Origin: CAYXDO01 sp964463485
Lineage (GTDB): Bacteria > Myxococcota > Kuafuiibacteriia > Kuafuiibacteriales > Kuafuiibacteriaceae
Direction of reading: 5' to 3'
NCBI GenBank assembly: GCA_964463485.1
Contig: CAYXDO010000004.1
Coordinates: forward strand, 75,316-139,315
Length of the DNA: 64,000 bases
In this document: piece after piece, positions 9,296-17,896 of the stretch
How positions within the stretch are numbered: the stretch's first letter is position 1
Layout of the letters: every line of letters begins with the position of its first letter
The notes under the pieces: generated by a model
Told to the model about the DNA's origin: nothing
The model's database searches: none
What the model saw: the letters and a program-made list of their open reading frames with translations, nothing else
Made by a program: the position numbers and the translations under genes

Positions 9296-9625
9296 TCAAC
9301 CAATCTCCAAGCTTCGAACCATCAACTGGTCCCCCGAAATCCACTCGAGGTCATACGCGCCGCATCCACAGGCGGTGACGGGACTCTCCATGGTGACCTC
9401 CGCTCCACAAACTCTGCATCGACCCCGACCCTCCAGTTGCTCGATCACGAGCTCCGCACCCTCCGCCGCCGTCCCCTGGCTCGCCGCCTCGAAACAGAAC
9501 CGAAGGGAGTCCGGCGACACGAGCGACAACTTGCCGACCTCCACCACGACTCGCCTGACCCGCGCGCCCTCTGCGCGCTCAGTGACGATATCGATCACCT
9601 CCATCGCGATCCCGAGCTCATGCAT
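9296..9625 (-). CDS. hypA: Hydrogenase maturation nickel metallochaperone HypA
   Basis: A 109-residue HypA. The N-terminal MHE binds nickel. The zinc site is made of CRVCG and CGCG (two Cys pairs, about residues 70-90). It works with HypB to insert nickel into the hydrogenase large subunit. It heads the leftward hypAB unit, and a stable hairpin sits just upstream of its ATG. It is divergent from hypCDE across a 172-bp intergenic region that should hold both promoters. Confidence 0.96.
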   Translation of the reverse strand: MHELGIAMEVIDIVTERAEGARVRRVVVEVGKLSLVSPDSLRFCFEAASQGTAAEGAELVIEQLEGRGRCRVCGAEVTMESPVTACGCGAYDLEWISGDQLMVRSLEIG

Positions 9626-9633
9626 GCGACAGC

Positions 9634-9660
9634 CAGTCGGGAACCTTGCGCTCCCGACTG
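9634..9660 (-). promoter_or_regulatory. Hairpin in the hypA leader
   Basis: A perfect 9-bp inverted repeat, CAGTCGGGA and TCCCGACTG, with a 9-nt loop, ends 8 bp before the hypA ATG. In the mRNA it would cover the place where the ribosome binding site should be. As DNA it could be an operator. About 15 bp further away lies a TATAG direct repeat (GTATAGTATAGTATT), the most AT-rich spot of the divergent hypA/hypC promoter region. Confidence 0.4.
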
Positions 9661-9797
9661 CCCACGCGGGGCTCCGGAGTATAGTATAGTATTGCCAAGG
9701 TGCGCGAAGGGTTGCCTACGACACTACGGCTGCGGAAAGGAAGCGAGCTCGAGAGGTCCCTACGGTCTTTGCGGTCTGCCTGTGCTCGAGGCCCAAG

Positions 9798-10049
9798 ATG
9801 TGCCTAGGCATTCCGGGAAGGGTGATCGAGCTCGAGGCCGGTGGCGAGGTTCTGTTCGGAAAAGTGGACTTCGCCGGCGTTGTTCGACGCGTATGTCTCG
9901 CGCATGTCGACGACGTGTCCGTCGGTCAGTATGTTCTGGTCCACGTCGGGTTCGCGCTGACGCGAATCGATGAGGCCGAAGCTCAACGGGTCTTCGAGCT
10001 TCTGAGAAACGGCGACGAGCGCTCCGATCTGGAAACGGGTGAAGCATGA
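9798..10049 (+). CDS. hypC: Hydrogenase maturation chaperone HypC
   Basis: An 83-residue HypC with the diagnostic N-terminus MCLGIPG, whose Cys2 carries the Fe(CN)2CO unit with HypD, and the family core VDFAGVVRRVCLA ... VGQYVLVHVGFAL. It starts the rightward hypCDE operon and overlaps hypD by 4 bp. It differs from typical HypC only in a slightly extended acidic C-terminus. Confidence 0.96.
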   Translation: MCLGIPGRVIELEAGGEVLFGKVDFAGVVRRVCLAHVDDVSVGQYVLVHVGFALTRIDEAEAQRVFELLRNGDERSDLETGEA

Positions 10050-11155
10050 GGTACCTCGACGAGTACCGCGAGCGCGGACCTGCGCTCGCGCTCGCGGAGG
10101 CCATCAAGAAGGTCACTACGCGCCCGTGGACGTTGATGGAGGTCTGTGGCGGTCAGACTCATTCGATCGTTCGGTACGGGCTCGACGCCTTGCTGCCCAA
10201 GGAGATCGAGCTCGTGCACGGGCCTGGCTGTCCCGTTTGTGTCACCCCGCTCGAAACCATCGATCGCGCCCACGCCATCGCCGCTCGCCGCGAAGTGATC
10301 TTGTGTTCGTTCGGCGACATGTTGCGCGTCCCCGGCTCGCACGGCGATCTCATGACCGCCAAAGCCAACGGCGCTGACGTTCGGATCCTTTACTCTCCGT
10401 TGGATGCGCTCGCGATCGCGGAGCGTCACCCCGAGCGCGAGGTGGTCTTTTTGGCCGTCGGTTTCGAGACCACCGCGCCAGCCAACGCGATGGCCGTGTG
10501 GCTCGCGAAGCGCCGGAGCCTCCGAAACTTCTCCATCCTCGTCTCGCACGTGCTCGTGCCCCCTGCGATCACTTCGATCCTGCAAGCGCCGGACAACCGA
10601 GTGAACGCTTTTTTGGGCCCCGGTCACGTCTGCACCGTGATGGGTACGAGCGAATACGAACCCATCGCTCGCACCTATCGAGTGCCCATCGTCATCACCG
10701 GCTTCGAGCCCGTTGATTTGCTCAGTGGAGTCCTCAGGGCGGTGACCCGCCTGGAGGCCGGTGAGTTCTGCGTCGACAACGCATACGCCCGCGCGGTCAA
10801 GCCCGCCGGAAACGAGGCCTCGAAGCGCCTCATCGAGAAGGTCTTCGAGGTGTGCGATCGCAAGTGGCGGGGCCTCGGCACGATTTCGAAGAGCGGTTAT
10901 CGGCTCTCGTTCGAATTCGAGGAGCTCGACGCGGAGCGACGCTTCGATTTGCCTCACGACGAAATCGAGGAGTCTTCCGAGTGCCAGAGTGGCCTCGTGC
11001 TGAGAGGACGGCTTCGACCGAATGAGTGCCCCGCTTTCGGGACTCGCTGCACCCCCGACTCACCCCTCGGAGCCACCATGGTGTCGGCCGAGGGCGCCTG
11101 CGCCGCCTACTTCGCCGCAGGTCGCCTGATTCGCGGGCAGGAAGGCATCCTATGA
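10046..11155 (+). CDS. hypD: Hydrogenase maturation iron-sulfur protein HypD
   Basis: A 369-residue HypD, the [4Fe-4S] scaffold on which the Fe(CN)2CO group is assembled with HypC and HypE. It shows MEVCGGQTH near residue 35, GPGCPVCVTP near residue 66, the GFETTAP motif, and the C-terminal Cys cluster (CPAFGTRC) that binds the cluster. Length is normal. It overlaps hypC and hypE by 4 bp each, typical of translational coupling. Confidence 0.97.
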   Translation: MRYLDEYRERGPALALAEAIKKVTTRPWTLMEVCGGQTHSIVRYGLDALLPKEIELVHGPGCPVCVTPLETIDRAHAIAARREVILCSFGDMLRVPGSHGDLMTAKANGADVRILYSPLDALAIAERHPEREVVFLAVGFETTAPANAMAVWLAKRRSLRNFSILVSHVLVPPAITSILQAPDNRVNAFLGPGHVCTVMGTSEYEPIARTYRVPIVITGFEPVDLLSGVLRAVTRLEAGEFCVDNAYARAVKPAGNEASKRLIEKVFEVCDRKWRGLGTISKSGYRLSFEFEELDAERRFDLPHDEIEESSECQSGLVLRGRLRPNECPAFGTRCTPDSPLGATMVSAEGACAAYFAAGRLIRGQEGIL

Positions 11156-12219
11156 GCTCCAACGAAAAATCCTCGACGGGCGGGCTCGGCGCCTGTCCGG
11201 TCCCCATCGGAAGTTATGACCGGATCGTGCTCGGTCACGGCAGCGGAGGACGACTGACCAACGAGTTGATCTCCGAAGTGTTCCTGCCTGCCTTCGACAA
11301 CGCCGTGCTTTCGAGGCTCGAGGATCAAGCCACCCTGGATCTCGACGGAGCTCGGATCGCCGTCACCACCGACGCGTTCGTGATCAAGCCTATCTTCTTT
11401 CCCGGGGGAGACATCGGCAGCCTCTCCGTACACGGCACGATCAACGACCTGGCGGTCGGCGGAGCGGTCCCGGAGGTCATCACCGCGGCCTTCATACTCG
11501 AAGAAGGGCTCGAGATGCGTGTGCTTCAAAGGGTCGCCGAGTCGATGAGCGCGGCCTGTCGCGCGGCCGGCGTGAGCTTGGTCGCGGGAGACACCAAGGT
11601 CGTCGACCGAGGGAGTTGCGACAAGATGTTCATCACGACCACCGGCATCGGCGTAGTGCCGAAGGGTCGCGCCTTGTCCGCCCAAGCCGCGCGAGCCGGC
11701 GACCGAGTCCTGATTTCGGGCCCCCTCGGAGATCACGGGATCACCATCCTGGCCAGCCGAGAGGGAATCGACCTCGCGGGTCCACTTCGAAGTGACTCTG
11801 CGCCGCTTCATGACCTCGTGCGAGTCATGCTGGCAGACGGCCCTCAGATCCGTTGCATGAGAGATTTGACGCGAGGCGGCGCGGCGAGCGCCCTCAACGA
11901 GATCGCGATGGCCTCGAGGGTGAGTATCGTCGTCGATGAGGCTCGAGTGCCCGTTCGACCGGAAGTTCGGGGAGCTTGCGAGATCTTGGGGCTGGATCCG
12001 CTGTACGTAGCGAACGAAGGGAAGCTCGTGGCGATCGTCGCTAGCGCGGACGTGGGCCGGGTGCTCGCCGCGATGCGAGCGCATCCCCTTGGGACTCAGG
12101 CGTGTGACGTCGGAGAAGTCTCTGCGGAGCTCCCGGGCACAGTCTCCGTCCGCTCGCTGTTCGGAGCCCGTCGGGTCGTGCCGCTGTTGGCCACCGATCA
12201 AATGCCCCGAATCTGCTGA
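11152..12219 (+). CDS. hypE: Hydrogenase maturation dehydratase HypE
   Basis: A 355-residue HypE, which converts a carbamoylated C-terminal cysteine to a thiocyanate for the hydrogenase cyanide ligands. It has the LGHGSGG start of the PurM-like fold, DLAVGGA, VAGDTKVV, MRDLTRGG, and ends in the required PRIC. The ATG lies in an ATGA overlap with the hypD stop. HypF, which loads the carbamoyl group, and the hydrogenase subunits are not in this window. Confidence 0.97.
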   Translation: MSSNEKSSTGGLGACPVPIGSYDRIVLGHGSGGRLTNELISEVFLPAFDNAVLSRLEDQATLDLDGARIAVTTDAFVIKPIFFPGGDIGSLSVHGTINDLAVGGAVPEVITAAFILEEGLEMRVLQRVAESMSAACRAAGVSLVAGDTKVVDRGSCDKMFITTTGIGVVPKGRALSAQAARAGDRVLISGPLGDHGITILASREGIDLAGPLRSDSAPLHDLVRVMLADGPQIRCMRDLTRGGAASALNEIAMASRVSIVVDEARVPVRPEVRGACEILGLDPLYVANEGKLVAIVASADVGRVLAAMRAHPLGTQACDVGEVSAELPGTVSVRSLFGARRVVPLLATDQMPRIC

Positions 12220-12270
12220 TTCCGAGTCTCCGGCGTTTTCAATTCTTTGCGACTGGAGTAGACCGCGCGC

Positions 12271-15096
12271 ATGTTCAGCGCGGGCCCATCACCCCAACTC
12301 GGCGGCTCCGTCAGCGAAGCGCCCGAAGCTTTGATCCGCCTCACCGACGAAGCCAAGCGTCGCTGCGGCCGGATCCCGCCCCAACTCATGGCGAGCCTTG
12401 CGATAGAAGCGGCTCAGGGAGCGGGCTTTCGGGTCCAAGAAGCCGCGTTGGCTGCGCTCCTGCGAAGATTTCGGGCCAGTCAGACCGACGAGCTCATCGT
12501 GGCCAAGCGGCCCAAGCGCGCCGTCCTCGGTGAGTACGAGCTCCGGCGAAGGCGCGACAAGCAGAGTGTCCGCCCGTACGTGACGCGCCTCGAGAGCCTG
12601 GACCCGCTCCGCGCGACGTGCGGCTGCCCGGACTTCGTGCGGGGCTCGCTCGGCCTGTGTAAACACATCGCTTGTGTGCTCGACGCGCTCCACGCGAATC
12701 CCGTCAGGCTCGGAGCGGCCAAGGCGCTTCCTGCGAAGTCCGTCGCTCTTCGATTCCTACCGATCCGCGACGTCTTGGGCCCAGCGGACTGGACGTCCCA
12801 GGTGGAGTTGATCGCGAGATCGCGCCCGAGCTGGCTCGAATCGGTGTTGCGCTGGTTCGCGCGGGGCCCGACCGAGGAGGTCTTCTCTTTCGAGCCCGGG
12901 GACGAGCTGCCAAACGCAACGAGGGCGCTCCAGCGACTCATCGAATCCAAGGACTATCGATTCGCCGATCCGTCGCCCGATCCGGCGCTGATCTCGGTGC
13001 TGAACCGAGAGGCCGCACGTCAGGCGATCTCCAAGCGTTCGAGCTCGATCCTCGACAAGCTCGACAAGGGGCTGGCGAGCCTCGCCGAACCTTTGTACCC
13101 ATACCAAGTCGAAGGCGTACGCCGGTTCTTGGAACGGGGCCGGATGCTCCTGGCGGACGACATGGGGCTCGGAAAGACGGCTCAAGCGATCGCCGCGGCG
13201 CACTTGATGGCGCGAGGACGGCTCGTTCGGCGCGGGCTCGTGGTCGCGCCCGCGAGCCTACGGACGCAGTGGGCTCGCGAGTGGGGCCGTTTCTCGGACT
13301 TCCCGATCGCCGTCGTCGACGGCAGCCCGAGTCAGCGGCTCGACCAGTATGCGGCGCTCGATCGAGGGTTCCTCGTTTTGGGGTACGAGACCCTCCTTCG
13401 CGATCTCGGCGCGCTGATGGGTATGGGCGTCGACATGGTGATCCTCGATGAAGCCCAGCGCATCAAAAACTGGGAGACTCAGTCTGCTCGCGCGGTGAAG
13501 AAGCTCGACGTCCCCTTCCGGCTCGTACTCACCGGTACGCCGCTCGAGAATCGCATCGACGAGCTCGCGTCGATCATGGACTGGGTCGACGACACGGCGC
13601 TCGAGCCGAAGTGGAGGTTGGCTCCGTTTCACCTTCGGCCCAACGCGGACGCCGACGAGGGCAGCTCGATGATTCACGAGCTTGACACGCTGCGCGCGAG
13701 ACTCTCCCCGGCCATGCTCCGAAGGAACCGCGCTGGAGTCCTCGCGCAGTTGCCGGAGCGGACGGACACGCGGGTCCCGATCGTGATGACGCTAACTCAA
13801 GTCAACGAGCACGAGGCGCTGCGAATCCCGATCGCTGCGCTGATCCAGGCCGCCCAACGGCGGCCCCTCACTCGGCCGGAGTTCCTCAAGCTGATGCGGC
13901 TCTTCACCGAGCAGCGCATCATCTCGAACGGAATGGCGCAGCGAGACTTCGATGAGGTCTGGTCCGACCTCGAGCCACGCCAACCCTCCCCGCAGCTCCT
14001 CGAGCGCCTCGACAGCCCGAAGCTGCTCGAGCTTCGGGGGTTGGTCGACAACTTGGTGCAGGTGCAGGACCGCAAGGTCGTCATTTTCTCGCAGTGGCGT
14101 AAGATGATTCGCCTCGCTCATTGGGCGGTGCGGGACATTTTGGAGCGTTCCAACTCGCGGGCGGCATTTTTCACCGGAGCCGAGTCGATGAAGATGCGAG
14201 ATTACGGTGTAGTCGCCTTTCACGACGACCCGAGCACGAGAGTCATGTTCCTGACCGATGCTGGCGGCGTCGGGCTGAACCTCCAGCGCGCCGCCTCCGC
14301 GTGTATCAACCTCGAGCTCCCCTGGAATCCCGCCGTCCTCGAGCAGCGGATCGGCAGAATCTACCGAAACGGTCAGAAGCGGCCCATCGACGTGTTCAAC
14401 TTGATCGCCGAAGGCGGTATCGAAGGGCGGATCGAGAAAGTCATCGGCAACAAGAGAGCGCTCTTCACGAGCCTGTTCGACTCGGAATCGAACGAGGTGA
14501 AGTTCGAGTCCGGATCCTCGTTCGCCGAATCGATGTCGCTCCTGGCGGGTGAGACCGCTGAGCTCGAGGTCTCGCTCGACGTCGCGCTCGAGACCGAAGA
14601 CGAGGTCGTGCTCGAGGACGAAGCGGCAGCCTTCGAGCTGTTCAGCGAGGCGCAAGGAACGGATCAGTCGGTCCCCACGGAGCCCAAGAGTGCGCCGTCA
14701 GTGACTGCGACATTCGAGGCACCGAGCGCCGGTCCGTTCCTCCCCGCGGCATCCGCTGCGGCGCCTCCCGTAGAGACGATGAGTGCGATGCCGGTGGCTG
14801 CGACCTTCGATATCCCGAGCCCTGCATCGGCCGCGGAAGTATCAGTCGCCGGGGGGGGCCGCGAGCCCGCCAAACCACCGGTTACCTTCCCCACGCCGCC
14901 CCACACGGTGGCGGTCGCGCCCGGGTTGTCACCGATGAGCGCGCTTTCGCTTCTGAGAGTAGAAAGAACGACCGAAGGTGGATTGCGCATCGAGGCACCC
15001 AAAGAGGCTGCCGAGACGCTCGCTGGGATGTTCGAGGCCTTCGGTGCGCTGCTCCGCGCGGGTGTCACGATGGATTCTCGAAATCGGACGGAGTGA
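12271..15096 (+). CDS. SNF2/RapA-family helicase with N-terminal SWIM zinc finger
   Basis: A 941-residue protein. A SWIM zinc finger (CGCPDF ... LCKH, residues about 117-133) precedes a SNF2 ATPase: Walker A DDMGLGKT at about 295, DEAQ at about 392, LVLTGTPLENR, and C-terminal motifs TDAGGVGLNLQRA and EQRIGRIYRNGQ. About 200 additional residues at the C-terminus are acidic then Ala/Pro/Ser-rich low complexity, not part of the core fold. It would remodel or translocate on DNA-protein complexes. It starts 51 bp after hypE and may share its transcript, but no functional link to hydrogenase is evident. Confidence 0.88.
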   Translation: MFSAGPSPQLGGSVSEAPEALIRLTDEAKRRCGRIPPQLMASLAIEAAQGAGFRVQEAALAALLRRFRASQTDELIVAKRPKRAVLGEYELRRRRDKQSVRPYVTRLESLDPLRATCGCPDFVRGSLGLCKHIACVLDALHANPVRLGAAKALPAKSVALRFLPIRDVLGPADWTSQVELIARSRPSWLESVLRWFARGPTEEVFSFEPGDELPNATRALQRLIESKDYRFADPSPDPALISVLNREAARQAISKRSSSILDKLDKGLASLAEPLYPYQVEGVRRFLERGRMLLADDMGLGKTAQAIAAAHLMARGRLVRRGLVVAPASLRTQWAREWGRFSDFPIAVVDGSPSQRLDQYAALDRGFLVLGYETLLRDLGALMGMGVDMVILDEAQRIKNWETQSARAVKKLDVPFRLVLTGTPLENRIDELASIMDWVDDTALEPKWRLAPFHLRPNADADEGSSMIHELDTLRARLSPAMLRRNRAGVLAQLPERTDTRVPIVMTLTQVNEHEALRIPIAALIQAAQRRPLTRPEFLKLMRLFTEQRIISNGMAQRDFDEVWSDLEPRQPSPQLLERLDSPKLLELRGLVDNLVQVQDRKVVIFSQWRKMIRLAHWAVRDILERSNSRAAFFTGAESMKMRDYGVVAFHDDPSTRVMFLTDAGGVGLNLQRAASACINLELPWNPAVLEQRIGRIYRNGQKRPIDVFNLIAEGGIEGRIEKVIGNKRALFTSLFDSESNEVKFESGSSFAESMSLLAGETAELEVSLDVALETEDEVVLEDEAAAFELFSEAQGTDQSVPTEPKSAPSVTATFEAPSAGPFLPAASAAAPPVETMSAMPVAATFDIPSPASAAEVSVAGGGREPAKPPVTFPTPPHTVAVAPGLSPMSALSLLRVERTTEGGLRIEAPKEAAETLAGMFEAFGALLRAGVTMDSRNRTE

Positions 15097-15156
15097 CTCC
15101 AAGACGCTGGGACGGGGTCACGAACTCATCGTCCATGCCAGAGTGTGACTCCGCGA

Positions 15157-15583
15157 TCACAACACCGTGAAGGTACCCGAGTTACCCGGTTGACCGTCGA
15201 AGGACTCATCGAAGGTGCCGTTCGTGGCCGAAGTCCAAACCATGAGGTACTGGTCGTTGCCGCCGAGTCGATGCGGCGCCTGCGGTCTTGGCGTAGGTGA
15301 ATGCGAAGTCGCCGACGCCCGCGAGGGTAGCCATGCCCGCCGTCCCTGCGCCCACTGCGAAGGTCCACTGATTGGTCGGGCCTCCGGTCTCCGCGAGCGT
15401 GAGCGTCTTTCCATCGAGGTTATCGGGCGCGAACGAGGTCTGGCTGGCGTCCAAGCCGTTGCCTGCGTCCAGGCCTGAGCCTACATCAGCGCGAGCTCCT
15501 GAATCCGAGGTATCGTCCGAGCTGCAGGCAACGAACAAAGCAAGCGAAAGGCCCCATAGGCCTCGTGGTCCATTGTGAATCAT
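15157..15583 (-). pseudogene. Frameshifted small lipoprotein gene
   Basis: The first frame gives a lipoprotein signal (LALFVACSSDD) and a beta-rich body up to FAFTYAKTAGAAS. It then loses sense, while the +1 frame continues with a plausible ending (GGNDQYLMVWTSATNG ... GNSGTFTVL) and a stop. The frame change falls near 15283. This is either a recent frameshift mutation or a sequencing error. The intact product would be about 140 residues, lipid-anchored, of unknown function. Confidence 0.6.
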
Positions 15584-15690
15584 CTCTGCCTTTTACCTGC
15601 CTTCCTGGTGAAAGCCCAGAGGTCGAATCCTCGCAGTCACGACTTTTTCCTTCCCCCCGAGCGCGTCTTTGGCTAGACACAAAGAGCGAC

Positions 15691-15765
15691 CGGGGCGTAG
15701 CGCAGTCTGGTTAGCGCACTTGACTGGGGGTCAAGGGGTCGGAAGTTCGAATCTTCTCGCCCCGA
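15691..15765 (+). tRNA. tRNA-Pro(GGG)
   Basis: A complete cloverleaf is visible. The acceptor stem CGGGGCG pairs with CGCCCCG, followed by discriminator A. The anticodon stem CTTGA/TCAAG carries loop CTGGGGG with anticodon GGG. The T arm is GGAAG TTCGAAT CTTCT. CCA is not encoded. It is the integration target: the 3' 42 bases belong to the 46-bp repeat that bounds the prophage, and the gene is kept intact at the left junction. Confidence 0.93.
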
Positions 15766-15769
15766 CGGT
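15724..15769 (+). repeat. attL core: 46-bp direct repeat, left copy
   Basis: Identical over 46 bp to 63051-63096. It starts inside the tRNA anticodon loop (CTGGGGG) and ends 4 bp past the tRNA gene (ACGGT). The tRNA 5' part lies on this side only, so the phage core reconstitutes a functional gene. Confidence 0.95.
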
Positions 15770-15771
15770 CA

Positions 15772-15803
15772 GGCTCCCGAAATCGTTGATGGTTTCGGGA
15801 GCC
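15772..15803 (+). terminator. Phage-supplied hairpin after the tRNA
   Basis: An 11-bp perfect stem, GGCTCCCGAAA/TTTCGGGAGCC, with a 10-nt loop, directly follows the att core. It has no U-run. It copies the architecture, but not the sequence, of the original hairpin now found after attR, so the phage appears to replace the tRNA terminator it displaces. Confidence 0.6.
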
Positions 15804-15833
15804 AACCCACTTCGGCACACATCGACTTCGCCG

Positions 15834-15856
15834 AAATCTTCCAGAAATCTTACAAG
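15834..15856 (+). promoter_or_regulatory. Candidate integrase arm-type sites, left arm
   Basis: Two tandem copies of AAATCTTCCAG / AAATCTTACAAG, spaced 11 bp, lie 65 bp inside the left core. The same AATCTTCCAG pair, also spaced 11 bp, lies on the other side of attP near attR. Sites on both arms with helical spacing are what tyrosine integrases of the lambda type bind. Confidence 0.55.
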
Positions 15857-15868
15857 CTCGACGAGACC

Positions 15869-16927
15869 ATGTGCTCAGACGTTCAGTGCTGCGCATGGGA
15901 AGGCGTGCTGACGTTGCGATGCGAGATCTACAGGATCCGCTCCAAGGCCGGATCGTGGCGATGGGGCGTCGACTGGGACGAGCCCAGCGGCCGCCGCCGG
16001 AAGAAGATCATCGGTACGAAGGTCGAGGCCCAGGCGGCTCGAGACAAGCTCCGCATCGAGCTCACCGGCGGGACCTACTCGCCCGATCTCTATGCCAAGC
16101 GCGGCTTCACTGTCGGCCAGCTCCGAGACCGCTGGCTCGAGCACCGCACGACCAAGCTCACGATCGAGACCGACCGAGTTCTCTGGCGTCGTCTGGCGGA
16201 GTTCCTCGGCGAAGACCGAGAAGCCCGTACTCTCACGACCCGAGACATGGACGACTTGCGCGAGAAGCTCAAGGAGTCCAAGTCCTACAAGGGCACGCCG
16301 CTTTCCGTTCGAAGCGTGAACTACCATCTGAAGGTGCTGCGGGCTGGGCTCCGCCTCGCCCACCGAGAGGGTCGCATCGCCAACGTACCGACGTTCACGT
16401 TCCTCAAGGGCGAGATTCAGCGCAGCCGAATCGGCACTGGGGACGAGATCGACGAGCTCTTCGACTGCTGCGACTACCAGGCCCTCCGGATTGCTCTGGC
16501 CCTCGCCTGCGAGACCGGGATGCGTCGCGGAGAGATCTGCGCCCTCTCGTGGGAGGAGATCGACTTCGTCCAGCGGACCATCACCTTCAAGGGTGGCAAG
16601 GGCGGCAAATGGCGCACGGTGCTTTTCGGCGAACTGTCGACTCGCGAGCTCGCCAGTGTCGAAGCCCCTCAAACGGGCAAGATCTTCTCCATCAAGGCTA
16701 ACACCATCACCTCGAGCTATCGCCGACTCTGCCAACAACTCGGCATCGAGGACCTGCATTTCCATGACTTGAGGCATACCTATGCGACGCGGCTGCGTCG
16801 AGCGGGTGTCGACCTCGTCACCATCAAGACTCTGCTCGGGCACGAAGACTGGTCCACCATGGAGCGGTACCAAACCGTCGATCTGACGGATCTTCGCGCG
16901 GCCCACGAGCGACTCAAAACCGTCTGA
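15869..16927 (+). CDS. int: Phage tyrosine integrase
   Basis: A 352-residue tyrosine recombinase that inserts the phage into tRNA-Pro. An N-terminal arm-binding region (about 15-65) and a SAM-like core-binding domain (about 78-170) precede the catalytic domain with Arg219 (TGMRRGE), a Lys near 247 in the beta-hairpin, HDLRH (His299, Arg302), LLGHEDW (His325) and nucleophile Tyr334 (MERYQTV). It lies next to attL, as usual. The start is uncertain: the ATG has a weak ribosome binding site, an in-frame GTG lies at 15905, and in the circular phage the frame is open further upstream through attP. Confidence 0.95.
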   Translation: MCSDVQCCAWEGVLTLRCEIYRIRSKAGSWRWGVDWDEPSGRRRKKIIGTKVEAQAARDKLRIELTGGTYSPDLYAKRGFTVGQLRDRWLEHRTTKLTIETDRVLWRRLAEFLGEDREARTLTTRDMDDLREKLKESKSYKGTPLSVRSVNYHLKVLRAGLRLAHREGRIANVPTFTFLKGEIQRSRIGTGDEIDELFDCCDYQALRIALALACETGMRRGEICALSWEEIDFVQRTITFKGGKGGKWRTVLFGELSTRELASVEAPQTGKIFSIKANTITSSYRRLCQQLGIEDLHFHDLRHTYATRLRRAGVDLVTIKTLLGHEDWSTMERYQTVDLTDLRAAHERLKTV

Positions 16928-16992
16928 GCCTGAACCGTTTTTGGGGCGGTTCAGGGACAGCTATGCCCTGAGTCTGCCCGGAGGGAACAACC

Positions 16993-17205
16993 GTGTACGT
17001 GGTCGACGTCCGTGGAATGAGCATCAAGGTGGCCGCCCAATACCTCGGGTGTGGGCAGCAGCAAATCCGTCAACTCATCGCGAGCGGTGAGCTCAAGTAC
17101 TTCATCGTCGGAAGGCCCGCTGGGGGTCGGCGCCAGGGCGGGTGGCGCATCGACCGATTCGATCTGGATGCACTGATCGAGAAGCGAAAGGAGGGCAAGT
17201 CATGA
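16993..17205 (+). CDS. Excisionase-like MerR/HTH_17 DNA-binding protein
   Basis: A 70-residue protein starting at GTG with GGAGGG 8 nt upstream. The core MSIKVAAQYLGCGQQQIRQLIASGELKYFIVGR is a winged-helix HTH_17 motif (helix-turn-helix then basic wing), typical of excisionases and small phage regulators. The basic RRQGGWRID segment completes the wing. Its place right after int supports a directionality-factor role (inference). Translation is coupled to the next gene through an ATGA overlap. Confidence 0.7.
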   Translation: MYVVDVRGMSIKVAAQYLGCGQQQIRQLIASGELKYFIVGRPAGGRRQGGWRIDRFDLDALIEKRKEGKS

Positions 17206-17426
17206 AACGCGGTGAGAACATGGCCGAGTTTTTCTGGCGCGCAGTCGAAGAGTCTCGGGGGCTCATCAGCGACAAGTCGGCGAGCAAGGCAATTGCTCTC
17301 CGCAAGTTCGCCGAAGGCGATTCCACGAGCGCCTTTCGCCATCTGCTCGCTGCGCTCGAGGCGAGCAAGAAGCCGGTCGCACCGATCATGGACGAGCTCC
17401 GCGAGCTCTTCGGGAGGAAGCGATGA
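17202..17426 (+). CDS. Small hypothetical early phage protein
   Basis: 74 residues, helical, unknown. The ATG overlaps the preceding stop. The segment FWRAVEES ... SDKSASKAIALRKFAEGDSTSAFRHLLAAL ... PVAPIMDELRELF resembles the 91-residue product at 23929 (WQRAVKL ... ADKA ... ALEHLSKML ... PVPLAMIAELGD), so the two may be diverged paralogues. Confidence 0.6.
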   Translation: MKRGENMAEFFWRAVEESRGLISDKSASKAIALRKFAEGDSTSAFRHLLAALEASKKPVAPIMDELRELFGRKR

Positions 17427-17896
17427 ATCTCCAACCCGTCATCCGACTCGTTCCGCGCGAAACCCACGTCGAGCGGGTCCGCCACATGGCGCTGTGTCTC
17501 CATGCGCTCGAGGTGGCTTATCACGACGACGAAGTCACCGAGTTGCTCCCTCGCGGGAGGCAGATGACTGCGGGCCAGCGCGCCCGGTGGGTCCGGGCTC
17601 TCCGGGAGAAACTGCGCGAGCTCGGCGTCGAAGCGGCTCCAGCCCCCTTCGAGTGTCGCACGACATCGACGATCGAGGCGATCCGGTTGCGAGCTCAGTT
17701 CGAGCGGCACTTGGGCCACCGTTTTCATTCTGTCAGCCACTGCTACTGGTGCCAGCGCCGGGCACGTGGGTTAGCGAGCCCCGACTCGTCGTTGGAGGTC
17801 ACCGAGCCCACGACCGAGTTCAAGCTCATGCCTGGAGAATATCTGGTGGGAGGACCAGACGACCCGTTGACGAGGAAGTTCAAGGTCGAGCCATGA
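17423..17896 (+). CDS. Hypothetical early phage protein with CxxC
   Basis: 157 residues, unknown. It has a basic helical N-terminal half (TAGQRARWVRALREKLREL), a CYWCQRR motif that may hold a metal with nearby His residues (HRFHSVSHC), and a soluble C-terminus. It overlaps both neighbours by 4 bp in the early operon. No family is recognised. Confidence 0.55.
   Translation: MNLQPVIRLVPRETHVERVRHMALCLHALEVAYHDDEVTELLPRGRQMTAGQRARWVRALREKLRELGVEAAPAPFECRTTSTIEAIRLRAQFERHLGHRFHSVSHCYWCQRRARGLASPDSSLEVTEPTTEFKLMPGEYLVGGPDDPLTRKFKVEP

Noticed and set aside
15628..15660. tRNA T-arm-like segment (GAGGTCGAATCCTCG) followed by CGACTTTTT
   Set aside because: The T loop is one base short and no acceptor, D or anticodon arm can be found upstream. 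It may be a decayed tRNA end, but this cannot be supported.
15871..16701. 276-codon frame overlapping the integrase in another phase
   Set aside because: No domain; the integrase frame holds all catalytic residues.
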